DNA of 64,000 bases from JAQVEB01 sp028698105 (GCA_964293155.1 CAXYYA010000005.1:1-64000); one strand, 5' to 3'. Counted from the stretch's first letter, positions 35,180 to 44,663 are shown. The notes: generated by a model from the letters alone, not told the origin. A program made the numbers and translations.

Positions 35180-37645
35180 ATGAAATACAATATAACAAAA
35201 ATAGCATCCGTTTTAGGCATCCGGAACACCAAGTTGCAGGAATCGGAGATATCGGTACTGCTAACGGATAGCCGCAAACTGTCCAATCCGCAGGAAACAT
35301 TGTTTTTTGCCCTTGAGACAAAAAGCAACGACGCGCATCAATTCGTTCCCGAACTGTATTTATCGGGCGTACGAAATTTTGTCGTCGCCAAATATGCTCC
35401 CGAATGGGATAATTTGCAGGGATGTAATTTTTTACAGGTGAAAAATCCGCTTTACGCGTTGCAAAAGCTCGCTGCTTTTCATCGCAACCGATTTGATTTT
35501 CCTGTTATCGGAATAACGGGCAGCAACGGGAAAACCATCGTCAAAGAGTGGCTTTACCAGTTACTGCAGGAAAACTTCAACATTGTGCGCTCCCCGCGAA
35601 GTTACAATTCGCAAATCGGCGTTCCCTTATCGGTTTGGCAATTGGATGATTCCACGGAATTGGGCATTTTCGAAGCGGGAATTTCGTTACCCGATGAAAT
35701 GGAACATTTGGAAACGGTTATCCGCCCAACAATCGGCATATTGACTAAAATCGGAGAAGCGCATCAGGAGAATTTTACCTCTCAGCAACAGAAATGTCTC
35801 GAAAAAATGGAGCTTTTCGCTAATTGCGAAGTGGTTATTTACGATGAAGACAACGAACTCATCAGTCAGTGCGCCGACACGATGTTGCTTTCGCAGAAAG
35901 CGTTTACGTGGTCGAGGAAACAATCCGATGCGCCTCTGTTTATCTCAAAAATTGAAAAGAAGAGTGTCGTGAGTACGCTTCATTATTCGTTCCTTCAATT
36001 TGAACATTCCGTGGATATTCCTTTCACCGATGACGCTTCCATCGAAAACGCCATCCATTGTCTTGCAACATTGCTGTACATGCACATTGTTCCCGAAGAA
36101 ATTTCGGAACGTATGCTGAAACTGGAACCGGTGGCCATGCGGCTTGACGTGCGCCAGGGAAAGAATAACTGCATCATCATCAACGATACCTACAATTCCG
36201 ATATCAATTCCATTAAAATAGCGCTCGATTTTCAGAATCAGCGCAAAATGGAGAAACCGCTGAAGAAAACACTCATCCTGTCCGATATTCTTCAAACGGG
36301 CATGGTGCCGAAGTCTTTGTATAAACGGGTTGCGGAAATGATCGAGGAAAGCGGTGTGCAAAAGATCATCGGGATCGGATACGATATTTCGGATAACGCG
36401 GAGGCATTTAAAATAGAAAAAAAGTTTTTTCCCACAACCGATGCTTTTATTAAGTCGGAAATATGGAAATTCTTTCATAATGAGCTTATTCTGATCAAAG
36501 GAGCGCGAAAATATCATTTCGAAAACATCACGGCATTAATTGAAGAACGCATTCACGAAACCGTGATGGAGGTGGATTTGGATGCTGTGGTGCACAACTT
36601 CAATTTCTATAAGTCGAAACTGGCGCCCGGAGTGAAAGTGATTTGCATGGTAAAAGCAAATGCCTATGGCGCCGGCGCTGTGGAAGTCGCGAAGACATTG
36701 CAATATCACCGATGCGATTATTTGGCGGTTGCGGTAACGGAAGAAGGCATCCAGCTTCGTTCCGAAGGAATTTCGCTGCCGATAATCATCCTTAACCCCG
36801 AAGTGAATGGTTTTGAGGAGCTTTTCTCCAACGACCTCGAACCGGAGGTTTACAATTTCAGGATTCTCGAAGCGTTTATCCGAGAAGCGGAACGCCGTGG
36901 AATAACGGATTATCCCGTTCATTTGAAAATTGATACGGGGATGCATCGGCTGGGCTTTCAACACGATGAGATTCCTCAATTGATCGAAATGTTGCGCATG
37001 CAGAAAGGATTACGCGTAAAATCGGTTTTCTCACATTTGGCAGCGAGTGAAAGTTGGTCGTTTGACGAATTCACAACGCAGCAGATTGAGACGTTAAAGA
37101 ATACGGCGACCGCGATTGAAACCGGCCTTGGATACAAAGTGTACAAGCATATTTTGAATTCTGCCGGCATCGAACGGTTTCCTGATGCACAATGGGATAT
37201 GGTACGGCTGGGTATCGGGCTTTATGGCGTAAGCGCAAGCGGTTTGCCGGGCTTGAAAAACGTGGCTACCCTCAAAACAACAATATTGCAGATTAAGCAC
37301 GTATCGAATCACGAAACCGTAGGTTACGGAAGAAAAGAGGAGTTGAACAGGGACGGGCGTATTGCCACTATTCGCATCGGTTATGCCGATGGGCTTGATC
37401 GTAAATTTGGAAACAGAAAAGGGAAAGTGTTAATTAACGGTAGTAATGCTCCCATTGTCGGGAATGTTTGTATGGACCTGTGTATGATTGACGTAACAGA
37501 TATCGAAGCCCGGGAAGGAGATACTGCCGTACTTTTTGGCGAAAACCTTTCCGTAATTGAACTGGCTGATAGCATTGACACCATTCCTTACGAAATACTA
37601 ACATCTGTATCTCCGCGGGTAAAACGTATTTATGTAAAAGAATAA
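35180..37645 (+). CDS. Bifunctional MurF / alanine racemase
   Basis: A fused enzyme joining two peptidoglycan steps. The N-terminal half (to about residue 450) is a Mur ligase with the ATP loop GITGSNGKT (111-119), which adds D-Ala-D-Ala to the UDP-MurNAc-tripeptide. The C-terminal half is a PLP alanine racemase with the lysine at residue 492 (VKANAYGAGAVEVA) and the GYADGLDRKFGNRKG block. The fusion, 821 aa, is a known feature of Bacteroidota. Its 3' end is followed by a MITE-like repeat and a bidirectional terminator. Confidence 0.95.
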   Translation: MKYNITKIASVLGIRNTKLQESEISVLLTDSRKLSNPQETLFFALETKSNDAHQFVPELYLSGVRNFVVAKYAPEWDNLQGCNFLQVKNPLYALQKLAAFHRNRFDFPVIGITGSNGKTIVKEWLYQLLQENFNIVRSPRSYNSQIGVPLSVWQLDDSTELGIFEAGISLPDEMEHLETVIRPTIGILTKIGEAHQENFTSQQQKCLEKMELFANCEVVIYDEDNELISQCADTMLLSQKAFTWSRKQSDAPLFISKIEKKSVVSTLHYSFLQFEHSVDIPFTDDASIENAIHCLATLLYMHIVPEEISERMLKLEPVAMRLDVRQGKNNCIIINDTYNSDINSIKIALDFQNQRKMEKPLKKTLILSDILQTGMVPKSLYKRVAEMIEESGVQKIIGIGYDISDNAEAFKIEKKFFPTTDAFIKSEIWKFFHNELILIKGARKYHFENITALIEERIHETVMEVDLDAVVHNFNFYKSKLAPGVKVICMVKANAYGAGAVEVAKTLQYHRCDYLAVAVTEEGIQLRSEGISLPIIILNPEVNGFEELFSNDLEPEVYNFRILEAFIREAERRGITDYPVHLKIDTGMHRLGFQHDEIPQLIEMLRMQKGLRVKSVFSHLAASESWSFDEFTTQQIETLKNTATAIETGLGYKVYKHILNSAGIERFPDAQWDMVRLGIGLYGVSASGLPGLKNVATLKTTILQIKHVSNHETVGYGRKEELNRDGRIATIRIGYADGLDRKFGNRKGKVLINGSNAPIVGNVCMDLCMIDVTDIEAREGDTAVLFGENLSVIELADSIDTIPYEILTSVSPRVKRIYVKE

Positions 37646-37661
37646 GAATCTTTTCTTATAT

Positions 37662-37879
37662 GTAAAATTCAAAAAATAATGCATCAATGTTCAATTGCAC
37701 GTCATTTATGACGTGGCAATTAACAACAGTAAAAACAGGCTTTAGCCAAAATTTATAGCTCTCAAACTTGGGCTAAAGCCCAATGCTGTAACTCATTCTC
37801 ATCCACGTCATAAATGACGTGGCAATTGAAGTAGGAATAAGAGAGCTGTTTAACGTTGAGCACGTATTTTTAATTTTAC
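37662..37879. mobile_element. MITE-like inverted-repeat element, copy A
   Basis: 218 bases bounded by GTAAAATT inverted ends. Both arms continue inward as an imperfect inverted repeat (AAAAAATAATGCATCAATGTT-like on the left) and end in a palindrome built on CACGTCA-TTTA-TGACGTG (37698-37715 and 37803-37822). The core has a separate hairpin, GGCTTTAGCC (37738-37747) with GGCTAAAGCC (37771-37780). The arms match those of the element at 62917-63188 in opposite orientation. No ORF of note is inside. Confidence 0.75.
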
Positions 37880-37887
37880 TATACAAC

Positions 37888-37917
37888 AAAAAAGCATCTC
37901 CGAGGAGATGCTTTTTT
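37888..37917. terminator. Bidirectional intrinsic terminator
   Basis: AAAAAAGCATCTCC and its complement GGAGATGCTTTTTT form a nearly perfect hairpin with a 2-base centre. The A-run on one side and T-run on the other let it stop both murF-alr (+) and ompA (-), which converge here. Confidence 0.9.
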
Positions 37918-37940
37918 GTATTGTTGTCTCTATTCTGAAA

Positions 37941-39074
37941 TTATTCAGTGAAGAAGATAGCAACGCGGTTCCATTCGTTAACTTCGTAAGGTTGTTCAGT
38001 GTCACCTTTCCAGTCAACGCTTACGCGGTTGCTGTCAATTCCGTATTCGTTGATCAATGCGTCAGCAACAGCTTTTGCACGTTTTTCAGAAAGATTCCAG
38101 TTGTATTCAGGATTTCCGGTCAAACGGTCAGCATAAGCAACAACTTTAACGTTTGCATTCGGATTTTCTTTCAGATACTGAGCAGTGTTATAGATGCTAA
38201 CTTGTTGACCTTTGTCAATCTTATAAGAATCAAGACGGAAGAACACAACGTTAGGAACATATACACTTTCTGTTGCAGGCTGTACTTCAGGACATTCCGG
38301 GCAAGATTCCGGACGTTTGCTCAACTCTTCGTTTTCAGCACGCAGTCTGTTGATTTGGCTGTTCAAGTCGTTGATCAAATTGTAGTCCATCAACTCAGCA
38401 GGAGTGAAAGCTTGTTTGCCAAGACCGAACTGCAAACCAGCTACAGCACTTAACATACCATCGTATTCGTACTCACCAACCGGTGTAGCGCTAAAGTCAA
38501 ATGATTCCTGCATTAATCTGTACCCAATTTCAAGGAAAAGATTAACATTGCTTCCCAAGCGGAAGTTATTGATAACGCCAACGTTATAAGTTAATGTTTG
38601 ATCTTGATTTTTAAAAATACCGCTGTTAGGTTCCGGTTTTTTGAACCATTCGTGCATACCGTACATGTAACCTACACCTAAGTAAGGAACGAAACTATAA
38701 ACTCTGTCTGCGTTATAACCTACTAAAGCATTTGTTAAATTATACATCAGATCCAAATGACCTCCTATCCATTTCATTTTGGTACCGTTAGCGTAGTTTA
38801 TTACGGGTTCGCCCGCGTCAATAACCAAACGTGCACCCCATACCGGAGAGTTCCATCTTCCTAAGCTCAATTGGCCTTGCCAACCGATTCTGTCACCTAT
38901 GTTATCGAATTTCTTCATGTTATAGGTGTTCACACCGCCGCCTAATCCGATGAACCAATGATCACTAGCTTTGTCCTTCAGATACACTGTACCGTTAGAA
39001 ATATTTTGTACTTCTTGTGCACTCATTCCGATTGCAACAAGAGCCGAAATTAAAAGTAAACTAAACTTTTTCAT
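37941..39074 (-). CDS. OmpA family outer-membrane protein
   Basis: A 377-residue protein with a signal peptide (MKKFSLLLISALVAIGMSAQ), an N-terminal eight-strand-type beta-barrel (about 25-225), a hinge with a coiled-coil and CPECPE segment (about 235-265), and a C-terminal OmpA peptidoglycan-binding domain (NPNANVKVVAYADRLTG, then NLSEKRAKAVADALI). It resembles the major OmpA-like porins of Bacteroidales and is likely abundant. A leader of about 240 bases precedes it, and a strong terminator follows. Confidence 0.93.
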   Translation of the reverse strand: MKKFSLLLISALVAIGMSAQEVQNISNGTVYLKDKASDHWFIGLGGGVNTYNMKKFDNIGDRIGWQGQLSLGRWNSPVWGARLVIDAGEPVINYANGTKMKWIGGHLDLMYNLTNALVGYNADRVYSFVPYLGVGYMYGMHEWFKKPEPNSGIFKNQDQTLTYNVGVINNFRLGSNVNLFLEIGYRLMQESFDFSATPVGEYEYDGMLSAVAGLQFGLGKQAFTPAELMDYNLINDLNSQINRLRAENEELSKRPESCPECPEVQPATESVYVPNVVFFRLDSYKIDKGQQVSIYNTAQYLKENPNANVKVVAYADRLTGNPEYNWNLSEKRAKAVADALINEYGIDSNRVSVDWKGDTEQPYEVNEWNRVAIFFTE

Positions 39075-39318
39075 AAATTTAAATTCTAATTAAACATTTT
39101 TTTTATTACAATAACTCGATAATATTTTTTAGTTACTGGCACCTGCAATTGCGTGGTGCGGTTATCTTGTTTCGCTTTATATAACATTTACTAAATTAAA
39201 ATGTTCGCAGTGGAGCGAAAAAATTAATGAAATAAACTGTTTTATCGCTATAAAACATTATTTCAGCAACTTGTCCATTGCATAATAATGAACGTCTATT
39301 CTATATTAAATACGAGTG

Positions 39319-39326
39319 CAAATATA
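39319..39326 (-). promoter_or_regulatory. Putative -7 element of ompA with long leader
   Basis: The minus strand reads TATATTTG, giving a 5' UTR of about 240 bases for ompA. The leader includes a small TTCGC/GCGAA hairpin near 39207-39222. The 375-base gap 39075-39449 otherwise holds only the sigma-factor terminator. Confidence 0.45.
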
Positions 39327-39356
39327 TAGCTTAATTTTATATAAATGGTATTTTTA

Positions 39357-39388
39357 CTAAAAAAAATCGCTAAAAACGACTGTTTTAG
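39357..39388 (-). terminator. Probable terminator of the sigma factor gene
   Basis: On the minus strand CTAAAAC and GTTTTTAG pair with one bulge around AGTC, followed by CG and a long T-run. It lies about 62 bases after the sigma factor's stop codon. Confidence 0.6.
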
Positions 39389-39449
39389 GGGTATTTTTCC
39401 CCATTGAGCGTCATTTGTCCCGTTTTTGTCGGCGAAATACGTTGTGATA

Positions 39450-40310
39450 TTATCCCAGATAACTTTTCAAAAGTTTGCTGCGGGAATCCTGACGAAGCCG
39501 TCGGATAGCCTTCTCCTTTATCTGGCGCACACGCTCACGCGTTAATTGGAACTTGTCCCCGATTTCTTCGAGTGTCATTTCCTGACAACCTATGCCGAAA
39601 AACATTTTAATGATATCGCTTTCGCGTTCGGTGAGTGTGGAAAGTGCGCGATCAATCTCTTTCTGCAGCGATTCGTTAATTAACGTACGGTCGGCTACCG
39701 GAGCATCGTCATTCACCAGCACGTCCAGCAAGCTGTTGTCTTCGCCTTCCACGAAAGGGGCGTCCATAGATATATGTCGGCCGGAGACTTTGAGTGAATC
39801 CGAAACTTTATCTACCGATATATCCAGTTCCTGGGCAAGTTCTTCGGCTGAAGGACGTCTTTCGTTCTCCTGCTCGAATTTCTGAAAAGCTTTGCTTATT
39901 TTATTTAACGAACCTACCTGATTAAGCGGTAATCTTACGATTCTCGATTGTTCGGCCAACGCTTGCAAAATAGATTGACGTATCCACCAAACGGCATAGC
40001 TGATAAATTTGAAACCCCTGGTTTCATCAAATTTTTCAGCTGCTTTAATTAATCCGAGGTTCCCCTCATTAATCAAGTCCGGAAGGCTAAGCCCTTGGTT
40101 TTGATATTGTTTTGCGACCGAAACGACGAAGCGAAGATTGGCTCGGGTAAGTTTTTCCAGTGCCAGCCGATCGCCTTTTTTTATCGCTTGAGCCAATTCC
40201 ACTTCTTCTTCAACAGTGATAAGGTCTTCACGACCAATCTCTTGAAGATATTTGTCCAATGAGGCGCTTTCGCGATTCGTTATTGATTTTGTTATTTTTA
40301 ATTGTCTCAT
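39450..40310 (-). CDS. rpoD: Primary sigma factor (RpoD/SigA type)
   Basis: Directs RNA polymerase to housekeeping promoters. The 286-residue protein starts directly at region 1.2 (SLDKYLQEIGREDLITVEEE), lacks region 1.1, and shows region 2 (NLRFVVSVAKQYQNQGLSLP, RGFKFISYAVWWIRQSI), region 3 and region 4 with the HTH LEEIGDKFQLTRERVRQIKE. This compact form is the primary sigma of Bacteroidota and recognises TTTG/TAnnTTTG promoters, which are abundant in this window. Its own -7 box is at 40352-40359. Confidence 0.95.
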   Translation of the reverse strand: MRQLKITKSITNRESASLDKYLQEIGREDLITVEEEVELAQAIKKGDRLALEKLTRANLRFVVSVAKQYQNQGLSLPDLINEGNLGLIKAAEKFDETRGFKFISYAVWWIRQSILQALAEQSRIVRLPLNQVGSLNKISKAFQKFEQENERRPSAEELAQELDISVDKVSDSLKVSGRHISMDAPFVEGEDNSLLDVLVNDDAPVADRTLINESLQKEIDRALSTLTERESDIIKMFFGIGCQEMTLEEIGDKFQLTRERVRQIKEKAIRRLRQDSRSKLLKSYLG

Positions 40311-40351
40311 TTATGTATTTAATCCTGTCTTACATTTTTTGTTTCGGGGTG

Positions 40352-40359
40352 CAAAAGTA
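40352..40359 (-). promoter_or_regulatory. -7 element of the sigma factor gene
   Basis: The minus strand reads TACTTTTG, 42 bases upstream of the start codon. No strong -33 box is visible. Confidence 0.55.
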
Positions 40360-40407
40360 ATCATTTTTTTCGATATTTCCATGATTTTCATTTAACTCCC
40401 TAAAACG

Positions 40408-40448
40408 AATAACAAAGGATGCGGTCTTATGCCGTACCCTTTGTTATT
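40408..40448 (-). terminator. Hairpin downstream of degQ
   Basis: An 11-bp perfect stem (AATAACAAAGG at 40408-40418 with its complement at 40438-40448) lies 66 bases after the degQ stop and before the sigma factor promoter. The tail on the minus strand is CGTTTTAG, so T-richness is modest. Confidence 0.5.
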
Positions 40449-40513
40449 AACAACACGCTAAAGTCATTTTTGTTACACCAAAAGCGTGAATTAACTCAAA
40501 TTAACATCCTTGT

Positions 40514-42052
40514 TTATTTCTGACTCAGATCAATAGCAATGTATTGTGTTTTGCTGTTCGGATAAAATCCGGCGACGAGGATTACTTTATCTTGATTGCT
40601 CGCGCTGGTGGATGTTACAATTTTGTTCAGGTCTGCCTCGCTGTTCACGGGAACATTATTCACGCGCATAATGATAAATCCTTTGTTTATACCGTTTTTT
40701 CTGAGCAGTCCGTTGTTTGTAACACTATTTACCACGATCCCGCTGCTGATGCCCATCGCACTTTTTTGGTTTTCGGGTATGGTAGCGTACGTGCCTCCGA
40801 GCAAGCTCATTGCGTTCAGAACCTGGTTGCGGGTGATTTCAGTATTCCCCTGCAAATTTTTAAGTTCCACGGAATAATTTTTTTGCGATCCTTTTCTGTC
40901 CACGGTAACCTGTACTTTATCGCCGGGGCGGAAACGGTTCAGTTGATTCTGTAATTCTGCGAAATTGTTGATGGGAACATCGTTAATCGCTTTAATAATA
41001 TCACCTTTTTCCAGACCGGCAGCTTTTGAAGAACTTCTTTCCGAAAAATCTTCGATGAGAACACCTTGTATCTTTGAAAGCTCACTGGCTTTAGCGGGAT
41101 CCTGCCGGCGGATATTTTCGATGTTCGGCACCTGAATACCAAGAACTGCGCGTTGAACACTTCCGTATTCCTTTAAATCGGCAGCCACTTTACCTGCGGT
41201 TGAAATAGGAATTGCGAAGGCATATCCGGTAAAATTCCCGGTTTGCGAATAAATTGCGGTGTTTATCCCGACTAATTCTCCACGGGTATTTACCAATGCG
41301 CCACCGCTGTTCCCGGGATTAACCGCCGCATCAATTTGGATAAAAGATTGGATGCCTTGATCATCGCCTACAATATTTCCCCGATTCTTTGCGCTCACAA
41401 TACCTGCGGTAACCGTTGAAGTGAGGTTAAACGGATTACCAACGGCAAGCACCCACTCGCCAACTTTCAGCGCGTCGGAGTTGCCGAAAGGGATGTATGG
41501 GAAATCGTTACCGTCTATCTTAAGCAGAGCGATATCGGATGTCGGGTCGGTACCGACAACTTTTGCCGTAAATTCACGATTGTCATTCAGCGTAACCGAT
41601 ACTTCCGTTGCCTGATCAACAACGTGGTTGTTGGTAATGATGTATCCGTCTTTCGATATGATAACGCCCGATCCGTAACCGATTTGTTCGCGCGGTTGTC
41701 CATAACCTTCGCCATCTCCTCCAAAACCGAAGAAGAAATCAAACGGATTCATTTGCTGCTGACGCATGGATTTTGCTTTTACGTGTACTACACCGTGAAC
41801 GGATTTTTCGGCAGCTTCGGTAAAGTCCGGATATCCGTCGGCCGTAGTGAGATTTGTTAACTTAACGTTTTTGTCTTGCCCAAACGAATTAGCCAATTCG
41901 CCCATGTTTTCAGAAGAGGCTATACCCGCTTTATCGGCAGGTGACAGACTTCTGTTTTTGCTGATATAATTATAACCAAATAAGGTTATAACAGAACTGA
42001 GTATGGCAACCAAAATGATTCCCAATACATTTTTAAAACTTCCTGTGCTCAT
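40514..42052 (-). CDS. degQ: Do/DegQ-family periplasmic serine protease
   Basis: HtrA-type protease/chaperone for envelope protein quality control. After a membrane-spanning N-terminus (about residues 5-30) come the trypsin-like domain with His (ITNNHVVD), Asp (SDIALLKID) and Ser (NPGNSGGALV), then two PDZ domains. I place the start at 42052 (512 aa, MSTGSFKNVLGIIL); an upstream ATG at 42115 would lie before the promoter at 42101-42132 and adds unlikely sequence. A HtrA-typical glycine-rich FFFGFGGDGEGYGQP loop follows the N-terminus. Confidence 0.94.
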   Translation of the reverse strand: MSTGSFKNVLGIILVAILSSVITLFGYNYISKNRSLSPADKAGIASSENMGELANSFGQDKNVKLTNLTTADGYPDFTEAAEKSVHGVVHVKAKSMRQQQMNPFDFFFGFGGDGEGYGQPREQIGYGSGVIISKDGYIITNNHVVDQATEVSVTLNDNREFTAKVVGTDPTSDIALLKIDGNDFPYIPFGNSDALKVGEWVLAVGNPFNLTSTVTAGIVSAKNRGNIVGDDQGIQSFIQIDAAVNPGNSGGALVNTRGELVGINTAIYSQTGNFTGYAFAIPISTAGKVAADLKEYGSVQRAVLGIQVPNIENIRRQDPAKASELSKIQGVLIEDFSERSSSKAAGLEKGDIIKAINDVPINNFAELQNQLNRFRPGDKVQVTVDRKGSQKNYSVELKNLQGNTEITRNQVLNAMSLLGGTYATIPENQKSAMGISSGIVVNSVTNNGLLRKNGINKGFIIMRVNNVPVNSEADLNKIVTSTSASNQDKVILVAGFYPNSKTQYIAIDLSQK

Positions 42053-42100
42053 AATTTTATAGTTTTTTGTTGAATATTTGATTTTAACATTTTCAATTTT

Positions 42101-42132
42101 CAAATATAACAACAAAAAAGATACAATGTCAA
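42101..42132 (-). promoter_or_regulatory. Promoter of degQ
   Basis: On the minus strand TTGACA (42132-42127), an 18-base spacer and TATATTTG (42108-42101). It is 49 bases upstream of the chosen start codon and excludes the longer reading frame start. Confidence 0.7.
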
Positions 42133-42165
42133 GTTATTTTTTTTCGATTTTAACACTTTTAACTA

Positions 42166-42190
42166 AACAAAAAAGCGATTAACCCGCTTT
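42166..42190 (-). terminator. Terminator of the lysA-glycosyltransferase operon
   Basis: On the minus strand AAAGCG and CGCTTT pair around seven bases, followed by TTTTGTTT. It lies about 50 bases after the glycosyltransferase stop. Confidence 0.65.
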
Positions 42191-42240
42191 AACCCAACAG
42201 GTATGATTTTGAGGTATTTTTATATGACAGAATGTCGGAG

Positions 42241-43422
42241 TCATGCTTTTCGCCTTGGCGCGTTTCGTTTATTGGCGTATTTTCGGAACCGTAAATTATT
42301 GAAAGGTTGAAAAATATCGAGAAAAATCAAACTTAGGTAGAATTTTCCCGACGCGAAAAGCCGGCTGTTGCGGTTAATGATCAGCGCCTGAAACCAAAAC
42401 CGAATAAGGAAAAGAAGAATTCCCAATGCCGGCAGAATATAATTCTTCGCCAAAACTCCGATCACCAGGGAAGCCACAAGTGTCAGATAAAAAAGATACT
42501 TTGAAAAGGTTTCCCACCCGAAAATGAACGAACGTGCGCCTTGATAAAATTGTTTCGTGTACAGATACCTCGATTTTAAGGCCCTCCAAGTGAAAAAGTT
42601 TTCCACTACGTCGCTTTCCGTCATGCTTTCGGGAGAAACAACAACTCCGGTATTTTTGCCGTTGGCAATCCGGTTGATAAAAAGGTCGTCTTCGCCGCCA
42701 TCAACATTCAGAATGGACGAAAATCCTTTTTCGTTGAAAAACAACGCTTTTTTGTACGCCATATTGCGCCCGATACCCATAAAAGGCCGGTGCGCTATCG
42801 CCATAGACAAATATTTGAGGCCGTGAATTAAGTTATCGTAAAGGATAAACCGGCGCATCGCCACCTTTTTACCGATCGTTAATTTGCAGAATCCGAGTAC
42901 CACGTCTTTTCCTTCGGCGAATTCGTTGGCAAATTCCCTGATCCATTGCGCAGAAGAAGGTTTACAATAGGCTTCCGTGAAAAGGAGTATATCGTTTTTG
43001 GCTGCTTTAATACCGAGCGTGAGAGACAGTTTTCGTTCATTGGTTTGTTCGGCTTCCTGCGGAACGTAGGTGTGGTAAAGGTTTGCATGCGTTTGCTGCA
43101 AAGCTTTCAGCACCATGTCGGTTTCATCGGTAGAGCCGCTGTTTACCACAATCACCTCAAAATCAGGATAATCTTGTCCTAATATGGAAGGCAGATATTT
43201 TGCCAGATTTTCCGATTCATTTTTCGAGGCAATAATTACCGAAACGGGCGGCAGATCAGCGTCGGGAATATCTTTTTTCTCTCGTTTCGCCTCATACGTG
43301 TATGGTTTTTTGTAGAGCAAAAAATAAAACAGCGCCTGAATAAGAAAGAATAACAGCAGCGCACCCGCGATAATCCATTCAAGAACAGAGAAATCGAACA
43401 ATGAAGAAAACGATAAATCCAT
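42241..43422 (-). CDS. Family 2 glycosyltransferase, membrane-bound
   Basis: A 393-residue inner-membrane protein: one N-terminal helix (about residues 13-35), a cytoplasmic GT-A domain with VSVIIASKNESENLAKYLPS and VVNSGSTDETD (the nucleotide-sugar site), a later DGGEDDLFINR acceptor-side acidic motif, and two or three C-terminal helices. It follows lysA by 6 bases, so they share an operon. The sugar and acceptor are unknown; members commonly build surface glycans. Confidence 0.88.
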   Translation of the reverse strand: MDLSFSSLFDFSVLEWIIAGALLLFFLIQALFYFLLYKKPYTYEAKREKKDIPDADLPPVSVIIASKNESENLAKYLPSILGQDYPDFEVIVVNSGSTDETDMVLKALQQTHANLYHTYVPQEAEQTNERKLSLTLGIKAAKNDILLFTEAYCKPSSAQWIREFANEFAEGKDVVLGFCKLTIGKKVAMRRFILYDNLIHGLKYLSMAIAHRPFMGIGRNMAYKKALFFNEKGFSSILNVDGGEDDLFINRIANGKNTGVVVSPESMTESDVVENFFTWRALKSRYLYTKQFYQGARSFIFGWETFSKYLFYLTLVASLVIGVLAKNYILPALGILLFLIRFWFQALIINRNSRLFASGKFYLSLIFLDIFQPFNNLRFRKYANKRNAPRRKA

Positions 43423-43428
43423 ATCCGG

Positions 43429-44586
43429 TTAAATTTGATCTGAAAAATATGCCTTCGGCAATTCCCTGCAATTGTACTGCGAAGCCATCACCTCGCCGTA
43501 GGCTCCGGCGGAGCGAATGGCGATCAGGTCGCCGCGTTGGGCCTCATTCAGTTTCATGTCTTTCGCAAAAACGTCGCTCGATTCGCAAATTGGGCCAACC
43601 ACATCGTATGCGGTGAGTTCTTTGTCGGAACTGATATTCTCGATGTGGTGAAACGCCTGATATAAGGCCGGACGGATGAGCTCGGTCATGCCGGCGTCCA
43701 CGATCAGAAATTTTTTGCTTATACCTTCTTTTACGTATGTTGTGCGGGTAATGAGTGAACCGCAGGGCGCCACAACCGAACGTCCCAACTCGAAATGGAG
43801 CGATTGGCCGTCTTCCGTTTTCAGGTATTTGCCGAAAAGCCGGAAATACGATTCGAAATCGGCTATGGGACAGTGGTTTGGGTGTTGGTAGTTGATGCCG
43901 AGGCCGCCGCCCACATTAATGTGTTGCAGTTTTATGCCTTGCGAGTGAAACCAGTTTCGCAACTCAAACGCTTTCACGCAAAGGTTTTCAAAAGCGGACA
44001 GGTCGGTGATCTGCGAACCGATGTGGAAGTGCATTCCAATGATTTCCAGATGCGCCGAACGGGCGATTAATTCCAATGCCTGCGGCAAATCGGCTTCATT
44101 CAGGCCGAACTTGTTTTCGTTCAATCCGGTAGTGATGTATTTGTGCGTGTGCGCATCCACGTTGGGGTTGATGCGGAGGGCGATTCGCGCCGTTTTGCTT
44201 TTTTTTGCCGCAAGCGCTTCAATGGCTTGCATTTCGGGTAGCGATTCCACATTAAAGCAGAAAATATCGTTATCCAACCCGATCTCGATTTCCCTGTCGG
44301 TTTTTCCTACGCCGGCGAAAGCTATTTTCGATGCCGGAAAACCGCAATCTATGGCTCGCAGAATTTCGTTTCCGCTCACGCAATCGGCACCAAAGCCGTG
44401 GGCTGCGATTTCTTTCAGCAAACGCGGATTTGCATTTGCCTTCACGGCATAATGAATGTGGTAGTCCTTGTTGCGTATTTCCGTTTTTATCGTGTCGAGT
44501 GTCTTGCGCAATAAATCAATGTCGTAGTAATAAAACGGAGTTTCCAACGAATTGAATTTGGAGGCGGGGAATTGTCCTTTGATCAT
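43429..44586 (-). CDS. lysA: Diaminopimelate decarboxylase
   Basis: Last step of lysine biosynthesis. The 385-residue PLP enzyme has the Schiff-base lysine at residue 49 (YAVKANANP), the HIGSQITDL and GGGLGINYQ phosphate-binding blocks, and the C-terminal GPICESSDVFAKD with the catalytic Cys. I choose the ATG at 44586: the longer frame to 44820 would overlap miaA and has no family similarity, and a promoter sits at 44664. The glycosyltransferase follows after 6 bases. Confidence 0.95.
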   Translation of the reverse strand: MIKGQFPASKFNSLETPFYYYDIDLLRKTLDTIKTEIRNKDYHIHYAVKANANPRLLKEIAAHGFGADCVSGNEILRAIDCGFPASKIAFAGVGKTDREIEIGLDNDIFCFNVESLPEMQAIEALAAKKSKTARIALRINPNVDAHTHKYITTGLNENKFGLNEADLPQALELIARSAHLEIIGMHFHIGSQITDLSAFENLCVKAFELRNWFHSQGIKLQHINVGGGLGINYQHPNHCPIADFESYFRLFGKYLKTEDGQSLHFELGRSVVAPCGSLITRTTYVKEGISKKFLIVDAGMTELIRPALYQAFHHIENISSDKELTAYDVVGPICESSDVFAKDMKLNEAQRGDLIAIRSAGAYGEVMASQYNCRELPKAYFSDQI

Positions 44587-44663
44587 ATTGTAAAAAAAGC
44601 CGGTGATTAAAATTGCATAACGCCTTACCCGACAAATTTTCGGCAAGGTGCTTTTTTGAGGAA

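Noticed and set aside
37662..37879. Insertion sequence with transposase
   Set aside because: No transposase frame in either repeat copy; only inverted-repeat structure, hence MITE-like.
44587..44663. Possible lysine riboswitch in the lysA leader
   Set aside because: The leader is only about 70 bases with one weak hairpin, too short for the known lysine riboswitch.
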